This document shows positions 7,660-16,314 of a stretch of 17,960 bases of DNA, in pieces. The notes under the pieces are model-generated. The model did not search any database. It was not told the DNA's origin and saw only the letters and a program-made list of their open reading frames with translations. The position numbers and the translations under genes were made by a program. The stretch is from Rodentolepis nana. Lineage: Eukaryota > Platyhelminthes > Cestoda > Cyclophyllidea > Hymenolepididae. Each line of letters opens with the position of its first letter. Position 1 is the first letter of the stretch. Location: the NCBI GenBank assembly GCA_900617975.1, contig UZAE01012726.1, positions 15,048-33,007 on the forward strand. Direction: 5' to 3'.

Positions 7660-8288
7660 AAAATGAGTCAATTGTTTCTTCTTGGAGCCGTGAGGAGGTC
7701 TACGAGAGTGACAAGGGTTATTGAAGCATAACAACCCCAACAAGGGTTAGTTCTCAAAGCGAACTGAAATTATTATAAATTAAAGCCGACTCCTTCCGGT
7801 CATTTTTCCATCTAATCCTCCTTTCTCATTTTGGCTATGAGCGTAGATGACTTGGGGTCTTTCTTTTATCCCCTGCCACCACTATGTTTGGTGAAGTCTT
7901 TAAAACGAGACAGTTTAATTAGAGCTGGAAAGAAAGTGGTCTTACGTCTGCGTGTGGGTTGGACTTTTAGTTCTGATTAGGTGAAATCGAATAATTGTCG
8001 TATTTTCAAGACTGCAAGAAGTTTCAGTGGGAAAATGACCTAATCAACACGCTTGGAATAAAGTAGTCTTTGCAATGCCTGATTCGCCGCCCATTTACAA
8101 CTAACTGAAGGAAAAACTTCCGTTTCCATGCACCTTCAAATGAAAAGAGATTACTTTTTTGTCCAAATCTGTGAGAACGGAAGTACCCACATTCGCCGAA
8201 CCGCCCCCTTCCTCCCCTTCCGCCCAACTTATTTTCTCTTTTCTTTATCTCGCTTTTCTATCTCTTATTCTACCTCTCTTTTTTCTAA

Positions 8289-8307
8289 ACCCGTCAAAGT
8301 GACGGGT
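8289..8307. repeat. perfect 8-bp hairpin
   Basis: ACCCGTCA and TGACGGGT are exact complements around an AAG loop. The hairpin lies between a pyrimidine-rich stretch and a GAA microsatellite 25 bases downstream, an arrangement that could be the 3' end of an unidentified retroelement. Confidence 0.72.
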
Positions 8308-8331
8308 CGGCTCTGATGCCAACTGTCTTAT

Positions 8332-8347
8332 CAAGAAGAAGAAGAAA
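8332..8347. repeat. GAA microsatellite
   Basis: Four to five AAG units after CTGTCTTATC. Compare the GAA runs at about 4001 and 5029. Confidence 0.6.
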
Positions 8348-9209
8348 ACAAGGATATAAACACTTTAGGGATAAACTTTATGCTATTTGGCAATATCGCT
8401 TCCCGTGGGAACAAAAAGTTGTAATGAATCCCCCTCCCCCCCCACACACACCCGATTCCTTCCTAGAAGTTTTGTCTTTCTCTCGTTCTCTCCCAGTGCA
8501 TATTTGCTTGTATCTCGCCAATTTGGAAAGCGAAACTTCGAATTAATCATTTGTAACTAGTCCTCAGTTGTAGAAATAATGTTTATGCATAATTTTGCTT
8601 CATTTAAAGGAAAGGGCTAGGCGAGAATGGGAACGAAAGAATGACTGATTCAAAATCCCCATTTTGATGGAAAAAAAGGAGAATTCTATCCTCCCAATAT
8701 TAAGTAGCTTGAATTCAATCGACCCATCTTTGGAAAAATACACATTTGCCCAGTCAATTATGCTCCTTGATCCTGTCACGCTGTGGATTATTGGACTCAT
8801 AGTCTGAAATGCTCCTTAACTATTCCATCTTTGATAAGAACATTGCCATGGCATATGATTTCGCAGGTTCTAGTTGCTTTCATTTGATAGCACAAAACAA
8901 CCAACGGCTTTTCTGTGGTAAATATTCGCCTAGCAACAAAAATTTGGACTCATTCCAATACCATGCACTCATTTGGCTTTGTGTTATTTTTTAAATAACA
9001 ATATGAATGAGTAGCCAACCTGGTTGCTCATAGATTCAGCGGCCACGGGGCGCCTTTTTTAACAAGAACTGTCAATCACACAGCATTGTCCATCAATTAA
9101 GAGGTATGAGAAAGCTGTTTTTTGCTAATGCATTTTGAAATAATCGTGTATTTCGGTAGTATATATATTGATCTAAATATCTGAATTAATATTAATTAAA
9201 GCATTTAAG

Positions 9210-9230
9210 ATATATATATATATATATATA
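9210..9230. repeat. AT dinucleotide microsatellite
   Basis: About ten TA units in uninterrupted array. Confidence 0.95.
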
Positions 9231-9451
9231 GGCAGGTTGCTGGGTAGTAACTCATTATTTTACAAATTGCTTTTCATTATCATAGCAATGACCAATTTAA
9301 GTTGTTTATCTGATTTGAGATCAACCTCCAACGAGCAAATTTCTTGATTCTTCCAATGTCAATCAGGAATTATCGATCTTACATCATTATTTCGCATTTT
9401 CTTCGAATGACTGAGAAGATGACATTTTTTGTTTATATTAATCTACTTTCT

Positions 9452-9750
9452 ACTTCCACGTGGTGCACCCTGATCAACGTATATTCCTACGGCAAAAAAG
9501 TCTATTAACTGACAGTTGACTTCTCACTTCAAACTACCATCACCTCACTCTAGGCCATATTCGACTTTTTTCACAGTACTCACCTCACCTTTGTTCTACC
9601 TTTGTGTCTGTCTCTTACATCTTTGAAACACTCTTCTGTCCCCCCCTCGACTTTTTTCAACTTGATTTTCCTTCCCCTATGTGAAGACTGAAGTCAACTA
9701 AAGGGCTAATGATAACCATCAAGACGCCTGCCGTTTGATATAAATAAATA
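9452..9750 (+). mobile_element. ribozyme-headed SINE-like element, copy G, 5'-truncated
   Basis: The copy starts inside the ribozyme, near the P3/L3 segment (TTCCACGTGGTGCACCC), and then runs through P4, the GGCAAAAAAGTC segment, body and tail to GATATAAATAAATA. The flanks ACTTTCTAC (9445-9453) and ACTTTCTGC (9751-9759) match at 8 of 9 positions and are likely target-site duplications. Premature end of reverse transcription explains the lost 5' strands of P1 and P2; this copy cannot self-cleave at the usual site. Confidence 0.9.
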
Positions 9751-9757
9751 ACTTTCT

Positions 9758-10128
9758 GCCTAAGAGCAACAGAGATGTGGTAACGAAAATAAAGCAAGCT
9801 TATAGTATTCGAAAAATGCAATTTTTAGGCTGTTCCTTATGAAAAAAAGTAAGAAATTATTCTCGGTTTTCGAAAGTACTTTTAGCTTAGTTAAGAAATT
9901 TGTGGCTCCGCGTTACAAATTTTGGTTCTGCTTCTGAGATTCATTGTGGAAAGTAATGCGTTAACCTTTCTGAGTTCTAGGTGTCAAGACACTTTTAAAA
10001 CGCCTTTTATTATTATCCTTCAATTATCTGAACTAATATATCGCATCTGAACAGCAAAGTCATAAACGATACCTCTAGAGTTACTAATTCTGGAATGTGA
10101 TTACTTACTTTCCCTTCTTCTGTGTGAG
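9758..10128. other. non-coding stretch, nothing recognised
   Basis: AT-rich unique DNA between two repeat copies; no gene, RNA or structured repeat seen. Confidence 0.5.
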
Positions 10129-10142
10129 GGGTTATCAAAGAT
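10129..10142. repeat. target-site duplication, left side of copy H
   Basis: GGGTTATCAAAGAT is repeated exactly at 10438-10451. Confidence 0.93.
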
Positions 10143-10437
10143 TTATTTGTATCAAATGACAGGCGTCTTCATGGTTACCATTAACCCTTTAGTTGACTTC
10201 AGGCTTCACAGAGAGGAAGGTACAGTCGAGAGGGGGGGGGAACAGAAGAGTGTTTCGAAGATGTACAAGAGACAGACACAAAGGTAGGAAAAAGGTGAAG
10301 TGGGTACTGTGGAAGTAGTCGAATATGACATAGTGAGGTGATGGTGAGAAGTCAACTGTCAGAAAATAGACTTTTTCGCCGCATGAGTATACGCTGCCCA
10401 GGGTGCACCACATGGAGGTAAGTTTATCGCACACCCC
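10143..10437 (-). mobile_element. ribozyme-headed SINE-like element, copy H, near full length
   Basis: A 295-bp minus-strand copy bounded by perfect 14-bp target-site duplications. Head, body, conserved 3' block (here ATTAACCCTTTAGTTGACTTC on the plus strand) and a short A/T tail are present. The TCAAACTACC segment after the first TTGACTTC is missing. It has one of the two best-preserved ribozyme heads in the window. Confidence 0.93.
10366..10437 (-). ncRNA. HDV-like ribozyme, well preserved (copy H)
   Basis: P1 GGGGUGU/GCACCCU is intact with the terminal G-U wobble. P3 ACC/GGU is intact and P1.1 GG faces CC of L3 (UCCAUGU, one change from consensus). P4 CGUAU-ACUC-AUGCG keeps pairing through a U-G wobble. 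J4/2 reads GCGAA, the same as in HDV itself, with the C in the catalytic position. P2 has one A-C mismatch. A good candidate for residual activity. Confidence 0.87.
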
Positions 10438-10451
10438 GGGTTATCAAAGAT
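10438..10451. repeat. target-site duplication, right side of copy H
   Basis: Identical to 10129-10142 and adjoining the first G of the element. Confidence 0.93.
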
Positions 10452-11510
10452 AGAGCACAAAACTTTTGTAGCAAGCGAAGAGTTTTATCTACTTTAATTA
10501 TTTAGAACAACTGAGATAGGTTAAAAAATGTCCGAGTAAATGAATTCGGACAGGGGGTCGAAAAGATGTCGAGAGGAACATTAAAGCCATAGTGTCCTAC
10601 CTCACTTGATTTTTTGGAATTAGAGTATACGTATTTCCCAAATGGATCACTAATGTTCCAACATTCTAATACCATGGTTCCTATGATACGCAGTGCAGAT
10701 TAAGTAGCGTACTTATTAATCCGAAGTCAATTTCAAGTCATTATTCTCCTAGTGTTTTTTTTGAAGCTAAATGAAATTTAGCAACTCAGAATCTTATTAA
10801 GGGAGTGATGAGTCAAATAACACCCATCCATCCATAAGCTGTGTACACTCAGGGTGAAATCGAAATCGTGGATCTCACAGAATAAGCTCCGTGATCAATC
10901 TACAATTTTCGCCTCAAATTGAAGCTATGCTTTTGAAAAAAAAATGCAATGGTTAATGCAACTTGAAAAAAAGAAGTTTTGCCTAAAAGAAGACCAAAAT
11001 AAAGGGAAAGTTAGAAGGTTATTTACCTACAAAAGCTATTGGAAAAAAGATGTTAATTAGCATTGTTTCAACAAAGCATTATTTGTCTTGGTAAGAAACG
11101 TCTTTTACCAATTCAAGTTTCCTTCTCTGCGAAAAGAACTCCAAATCAGTCATGACAGTCTATAGGCCAAATAGACAGGGAAAATGAAATCCCATTGGCC
11201 TTTAAGCCACTTCGCTGTAGAGCATCTGCGATCTGATGCTTTGTTTGTTTTTCTCACGAGACAATATTACCAAGTAGTCATAGCAGGACTCAATTTTGTC
11301 CCATTTGACCTCTTTAAATAAAAAAGCTACAAAAAAGAGCAGTTATCTTTCCGGGATCTCACATTTCTTCACTGATTTACCAAGTGTTATTATGCTAGTA
11401 CAATGATTAAATTAGGTGAGAGTCGCTGTTCATTGTTGTGCAATAGAGGAATAGGCAAATAGTACCTTCTATCAGAAGAAAAATAAAATAAAATTGATTT
11501 TTTTATATCT
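10452..11510. other. non-coding stretch, nothing recognised
   Basis: AT-rich unique sequence with A and T runs; no coding region, RNA gene or clear repeat seen before the 5S-like sequence. Confidence 0.5.
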
Positions 11511-11630
11511 GTCAGCGACCATGCCACATAGAAGGCACCGGTTTTCGTCCGATAACCGAAGTTAAACAAGGTCGGGTAGGGTTAGTATTTGAATGGGTGA
11601 CTGGCTGGGAATACCCGGTGTTGATGACTT
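11511..11630 (+). rRNA. 5S rRNA-like sequence, diverged, probably a pseudogene or retro-copy
   Basis: Exactly 120 nt with 5S features throughout. The ends GTCAGCGAC and GTTGATGAC pair at eight of nine positions as helix I. The middle contains CCGGTTTTCGTCCGATAACC, then GAAGTTAAACAAG (A box), GTCGGGTAGGGTTAGTA (intermediate element) and GAATGGGTGACTGGCTGGGAA (C box). This is the invertebrate form of the 5S internal promoter region, with scattered substitutions. No run of four T follows; four bases later the SINE-like copy I begins. The divergence suggests a pseudogene, or a 5S head carried by a chimeric retro-copy. Confidence 0.88.
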
Positions 11631-11634
11631 CTTT

Positions 11635-11706
11635 GGGGTGTGCGATAGACTTACCTCCACGTTGTGCACCCTGGGCAACGTATTCTCATGCGGCAAAGCA
11701 GTCTAT
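11635..11706 (+). ncRNA. HDV-like ribozyme downstream of 5S (copy I)
   Basis: P1 GGGGUGU/GCACCCU is intact. P2 has seven pairs (AUAGACU/AGUCUAU) and L3 UCCACGU and P1.1 GG match consensus. P4 CGUAU-UCUC-AUGCG pairs fully with a U-G wobble and J4/2 is GCAAA. The one clear lesion is the third P3 pair (ACC/UGU). Cleavage would separate the 5S-containing leader from the element RNA. Confidence 0.85.
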
Positions 11707-11936
11707 AAACCGGCAGTTGACTTCTGACTTCAAACTACCATGACCTCATTGTTTGTCATATCCGACCACTTCCACGGTATTCACTTTTCCTTTTTCTCTA
11801 CCGTTGTGTCTGCCTTTTGTATTCGTGAATCCCTCGACTTTTGCGATTTTGATGATCCTCTCCAATATGAATCCGGAAGTCAACTAAGGATCTAGTGTTA
11901 ATTATCATAAAGCTCGACATTTGATATAAATAAATA
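11635..11936 (+). mobile_element. ribozyme-headed SINE-like element, copy I, joined to 5S
   Basis: A forward copy of about 302 bp starting at the first G of GGGGTGTGCG, only four bases (CTTT) after the 5S-like sequence. Head, GGCAGTTGACTTCTGACTTC segment, body, diverged 3' block (AACTAAGGATCTAGTGTTAATT) and GATATAAATAAAT tail are in order. I find no target-site duplication at the 5S junction (GATGACTTCTTT is not repeated after the tail), nor a clear one around the 5S-plus-element unit. A Pol III transcript started in the 5S unit would pass through the ribozyme before the first T run (11784). Confidence 0.9.
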
Positions 11937-12852
11937 TTTTCTAGGTCATAGAGAATTCTCACTCTTTTATTTCTTTAAAACAATCAAGATCTTAAACATC
12001 GTTGACCTTGAAACACTCGTTTAACCTAATTTATCATTTTTTTCATTTACCGATGTCGTTATATGTTACCATTTTTTGAAACTGTTGTTACCAATTACGG
12101 AGGTATCCAAAAAACCTGTCCTGACTTTTGAAAGGCAAATTGAATCTGCGCATATTTTAAGTCAGTCTTTTAGAAGAAGTGGCATTTTTTGAGAAATGAA
12201 ATATTAATGAAATGACACAAAATTTCAGTACATGCTACCTATACCTCTGGCGAAGAATTCAATTAAAGTAACTTGGTGTGCTGAAATTGATGGCACCAAA
12301 CACTAATTGCTTCTGTTTAGTTTTTTAATACAATTACAATTTCAAGTGGTGTGAAATGAAATCTAACAAGAGAGAGAAGCTTTTTTCTGCTACAATTGAT
12401 AAAATATTCCAAACTATTGAAATAGGCGTCATGTCCTGTCATTTGTTCCAGTCCACCACCCATTGCCAAACCCATTTTACCTCAAATGGAAAATAAAATA
12501 AAATTTCCTTAATAAATATTTTACCAATATTTTAGCTGAATCCTTAAACTAGAGGAGCTAACTAAATCATAAAACAAAACTGTAGTTCTTGTGTTCTATA
12601 TTACCTACGTTCTTGCAACTAACAATTTGAAACAAAACTAGACTAATCCTAGCATTTGTTATTTCCATAATCAAACATGTCTGAACCGAAGCATAAAGTT
12701 GGATGGAACTTTTACGTCTCTCTGAGCATAAAACCTCCTCTTTAAAACTTCTCAATTCGAATAAAATCTCCAAATACACGTCACGTACTTACCTACATTC
12801 ATATACACTTTCTAAGTGTTAGAATGCAGTGATCTTATCGTGCCCACACTCG

Positions 12853-12873
12853 CACACACACACACACACACAC
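12853..12873. repeat. CA dinucleotide microsatellite
   Basis: About ten uninterrupted CA units. Confidence 0.95.
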
Positions 12874-13281
12874 CTCTCAACATAATTGTCATTCCAAGTG
12901 GACTAGGTGAGAAGAGAGGGAGGGGGGGGGGAGAATGTGCGGTTATAAATGCTCCCCCGCCTCCCTCGTGAGGGAGAGATGTAGTGGTCAAACAAACCAC
13001 TACAACTCACTAATGCACTCAACACTGCTTAGATGTTATCAGATAATGGTGTGTGGAGGCATTATCCACTCCTCTTATTTCCATCCCCTTCCCTCACCTG
13101 TGAGGGCAAGACAAATTCTCTTCCCGAACCACATAAAGGTGAGCATGGGGGAGATGTTATCTTTGCAGTGGAAGGAATGTGTGTTTCTGTAGGTGTTTAT
13201 GTCACACGCACACACAAACACAGTTAAAACACCTGGATATCTATTTTTGTTGTCACCAGGAGATGAAGGAAATGTGCTTGA

Positions 13282-13296
13282 GGGAGGGAGGGAGGG
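13282..13296 (+). other. G-quadruplex motif (AGGG repeat)
   Basis: Four GGG runs separated by single A, within an AGGG tetranucleotide microsatellite. Confidence 0.85.
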
Positions 13297-14212
13297 AGGT
13301 TGGTGGGTAAGTGAGTTGTGGTTGACTGAAGTACCGTATGGGAAACCAAACACCTGGTTGCGGTTGAGGCGACACAGATACGTGTGTGAAGGGGTGCTTT
13401 TGACAGGTTGATAGATTTGTCTATTTGTATAAGCACAGGCTCTGACGCTGTATCCTGTTTTTCCTCCAAGGTTGCTGATACTCCACAAATGAGGAATGAG
13501 ATCGCTAACAGTCTAGAATGGTAAGCTAAGTTTAAATAATAATAATTAGGCTGACATCTCTTTGATGTCAAGACATTGCTAGAATTTCAGCATATTGATT
13601 GAGAAAGGAAAAGCGTAAAAATGAGCTGCTTTCGTGAATTTTAATTTTTTTATTAATTTAATTAATTTGGAGAAGAAGTAAATGACTCATATATATTTGT
13701 GCATTCTATTATTTGTTAACTAATATTTAACCAATCCGAAATCGAAAACTCAGAAAATTTGTGATGATTGCAACGTCGTTTAATGAAAAAATTAGGATTT
13801 TCAATTTTTGTTTAAATGGAGCGGCTGGTGAAGAAATATAAAAATTATAAATAATTAGCATTATTTTTATTAATTTTTATCGAGTTACTTACTAAGTGAT
13901 AGGCACACTTGTTTGAAATCCAAATATTTGAACAATCTTTAATTCCAAATTTATCAATGTGGTAGGCGAATCTGAAGTGAAACTGTACCAACTACCTGAG
14001 TCAGCAATTCGGAGTAGATTATGATATAATTGTGCTCATTCTTTCGAATAAGTTTACAGAAAGCATATCTACCCAATCACAGCGAACTGTTTAAATGTCC
14101 ACATTAGTCAGGAATTCAGTCAGGACTTTGAAATGGCCCATGATCATGTGGCCTGAGGTAAGCATCCTGGCACAGGGAAATCCTTTTCTCCTATTGTGAA
14201 TAGTAGTCGGCT

Positions 14213-14226
14213 ATTTTTTTTACCTC
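14213..14226. repeat. target-site duplication, left side of copy J
   Basis: A run of T followed by ACCTC, matched by 14911-14923 with one T fewer. It abuts the first G of the element. Confidence 0.9.
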
Positions 14227-14298
14227 GGGGTGTGCGATAGACTTATCTCCACGTGGTGCACCCTGGGCAATGTATACTCATACGGCAAAAAAGCCTAT
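14227..14298 (+). ncRNA. HDV-like ribozyme, well preserved (copy J)
   Basis: P1 14227-14233 pairs with 14258-14264 (GGGGUGU/GCACCCU, terminal G-U). P2 14237-14244 pairs with 14291-14298 with one A-C mismatch. P3 14245-14247 pairs with 14255-14257 (AUC/GGU, one wobble). L3 is UCCACGU (14248-14254); its CC (14249-14250) can form P1.1 with GG (14265-14266). P4 is UGUAU-ACUC-AUACG (14271-14284). J4/2 starts G14285, presumed catalytic C14286, AAA. Every element of the HDV fold is present in the right order, giving cleavage just before 14227. Confidence 0.9.
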
Positions 14299-14610
14299 TG
14301 ATCGGCAGTTGACTTCTGACTTCAAACTAAAGTCTATTACCTGGCAGTTGACTTCAAACTACCATGAGTAAGTCTATTAACTGGCAGTTGACTTCTGAGT
14401 TCAAACTATCATGACCCCAAGTCTATTAATCGGCAGTTGACTTCTGACTTCAATTACCATGATCTATTAACTGGCAGTTGACTTCTCTATGTCATATTCG
14501 TTATATTAACTGGCAGTTGACTTCTCACTTCAAACTACCCCGTCAATTACCTGGCAGTTGACTTCAAACTACCATGATCCCCCTATTGATCGGCAGTTGA
14601 CTTCTGACTT
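14291..14610 (+). repeat. eight-unit ~40-bp tandem array inside copy J
   Basis: The GGCAGTTGACTT core recurs eight times with spacings of 39, 40, 49, 41, 39, 41 and 39 bases. Most units start with a version of (AA)GTCTATTA, the 3' strand of ribozyme stem P2, and continue into TTCAAACTACCATGA. The units alternate between CTGGCAG and ATCGGCAG forms. Confidence 0.95.
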
Positions 14611-14910
14611 CAAACTACCAAGACCCCACCGCATTTCATATTCGACTAAGTAAACAGTCCAAGACCTCACTGCATTTCATATTCGACTAATTCCACAGTA
14701 CTCACCTTATTTCTACCTTTGTGTCTGTCCGTCTCGTTTACGTCTGTGAATCATTATTCTGTGCCCCCTCTCGACTTTTTGCCACTTTGGTGTTCCTCTT
14801 CCTGTCTGTTAAGCACGAAGCCAACTAAAGGGCTAATGATACCTATCATAACGCCGGAAGCCAACTAAAGGGCTAATGATACCTATCATAACGCCTGCCA
14901 TTTGAAATAA

Positions 14911-14923
14911 ATTTTTTTACCTC
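14911..14923. repeat. target-site duplication, right side of copy J
   Basis: A, seven T and ACCTC, matching 14213-14226 except for one T. Confidence 0.9.
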
Positions 14924-16205
14924 AGGAAGTCGAGGAATCTCTTGATTCCACGTGCATTCTTTTATTCTGGTGCCATTTTTTTTCAAAAATAAGACAAATT
15001 TCAAATTAATATATGGGTGGAAAGTATATTGGGCAGACTAGTTCAAACGAATTTAATGGCAAAGTGGAAATGTGAGTGGAATAAAAACAATTTTTTTTGA
15101 AATTTTTTGTCTAATTTGTGGCTTAGAGGTTCTGTAAGAAGATTAATTGAACTTAGCATTAACTAAGGAAACCCATTCAAACGTCAAATTAATTAGTTCA
15201 TTTAAATTTGCTTTAAATTGTGACCAGAAATTTTCAAATAGGTCAAGGTTTGAATTTGCAAACTGATTAAAATGTGTTCCATGTAATTTTTTGATTTGAG
15301 AACAAGATGCTATATTCTGACAACACTTCCGTCTGGTATATTAAAAGGTTTTAAACGTACATCACCCAATTTTTATAGAAATGAATCTTTGAGAATACAA
15401 TAGCTCAAAGAAGGATAAAGATCATTTCCTCGAAATTTTCTCCATAATGCAAGCAACTGAATGCCAGTGTCTGAAGACTTGGCCAATTTTCGAAGGCATT
15501 CAACAGCCTACTTCATACCAAACTCAACTTCATTAGTCTGCCTGTTTACCCTGTTAATTAAATTACAACCACCTCATAAAATGGGTATTAACTAATTTCA
15601 AAATTACCGAAAGCCACAACTGAATTCCAACCACAAAATCAATTGGTGGATGGAAGTTGCCGTGAGGGCTCATTATTAAACATATTTGGGGAAATTGATT
15701 GAGAATTGAATGCCATGATGCGATTAGCAATACTTTCAAAATAGCTCTTTAGTTTCCATTCATACCGCAGATAAGTCGCCATTATGACCGATAAAACGAG
15801 TTACCCTGGTATAGTTTCATCTTTGCTGCCCATTCAATTAGTGGTCAATAACTCTAAAAATATAATTTTTCCACGAGATAAGACAAAAAAGTACACTCTG
15901 CGCAAAGCCACGCTCAATAGAATCCACTCCTGCAAATTTTCGGAGTAATCAAGTCGTCTTGAATGTCTCCTTGTGTGAAATCTTCGCTAGAAATTTAATC
16001 AGAGCTTAACATTTCCTTAAATTGGGTGATGACGTTTCGAACCCCACCCCCCCCCCCCTCCCCTTCCCCTAAGTGACAAAACTNCACCCCTCCCCCACAA
16101 TCCAATCACCACATTGCCTCCTCCTCCTCCTTGTGTGCTGATAGGTGTCTTCCTCACCGCTTCCAACTCCTCAAGTCTGTGTGGGAAGACCTTTTCCATG
16201 GAAAG
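14924..16205. other. non-coding stretch without a recognised gene
   Basis: AT-rich unique DNA to about 16010, then C-rich DNA (16045-16110) with an N at 16084 and a CTC repeat near 16118-16130. A minus-strand frame over the C-rich part (16017-16199) is low-complexity and not a gene. Confidence 0.5.
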
Positions 16206-16275
16206 GTCAGGGCTTCACTTAAAGACCAATGACTATTATAAAATATGACATTTCGGCACTTGTAAATTTTAATAA
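16206..16275 (+). mobile_element. diverged 3' fragment of the SINE-like family, copy M
   Basis: ACTTAAAGACCAATGACTATTATAAAATATGACATTT aligns by eye with the family's 3' block (ACTAAAGGGCTAATGATAACTATC...GCCATTT) and is followed by an A/T-rich tail. The C/T-rich DNA before it could be a decayed body, but I cannot align that with confidence. Confidence 0.5.
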
Positions 16276-16291
16276 TTTCCCAAGAGAGAGG

Positions 16292-16314
16292 GTGTGTGTG
16301 TGTGTGTGTGTGTG
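16292..16314. repeat. GT dinucleotide microsatellite
   Basis: About eleven uninterrupted GT units. Confidence 0.95.

Larger units (their letters stand above)
7660..9444. other. non-coding stretch without a recognised gene
   Basis: No coding region is supported. A pyrimidine-rich segment (about 8200-8285) leads into a perfect hairpin (8289-8307) and a GAA microsatellite (about 8332-8347). A C/CA tract lies at 8429-8450 and an AT microsatellite at 9210-9230. Confidence 0.5.
11937..14212. other. non-coding stretch with low-complexity tracts
   Basis: No gene is supported. Frames at 13075-13571 overlap purine/pyrimidine-rich repeats and look like chance openings. It contains a CA microsatellite (12853-12873), a G-rich tract (12919-12931), a 16-nt palindrome CTCCCTC-GT-GAGGGAG (12961-12976), a G-quadruplex motif (13282-13296) and a 7-bp hairpin TGACATC/GATGTCA (13552-13570). 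Confidence 0.5.
14227..14911 (+). mobile_element. ribozyme-headed SINE-like element, copy J, internally expanded
   Basis: About 685 bp against ~300-330 bp for other copies, inside one 12-13 bp target-site duplication. The head is normal. The segment following the ribozyme (P2 3' strand plus GGCAGTTGACTTC) is present eight times, the motif starting at 14304, 14343, 14383, 14432, 14473, 14512, 14553 and 14592. The next body segment (AAGACCCCACCGCATTTCATA) occurs twice, at 14620 and 14661. The 3' block (GAAGCCAACTAAAGGGCTAA) occurs twice, at 14817 and 14857. All three duplications have periods of about 40 bp. The tail is GAAATAA. Units differ by point changes, so the expansion is not brand new. 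Confidence 0.95.

Noticed and set aside
13075..13571. Minus-strand open frames of 137 and 115 codons
   Set aside because: They overlap each other in different frames and run through an AGGG repeat and microsatellite-like DNA. The translations are proline- and serine-rich with no family resemblance, so they are most likely chance openings.
14227..14298. Hammerhead ribozyme in the repeat head
   Set aside because: The conserved CUGAUGA and GAAA core strands are absent; the HDV-like arrangement fits instead.
14227..14911. Copy J as a satellite array or CRISPR-like array
   Set aside because: The repeats grade into a single retroelement with normal head and tail and target-site duplications; there are no unique spacers between identical repeats.
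16034..16045. GTTTCGAACCCC as a tRNA T-arm
   Set aside because: No acceptor stem, D arm or anticodon arm can be built from the flanks.
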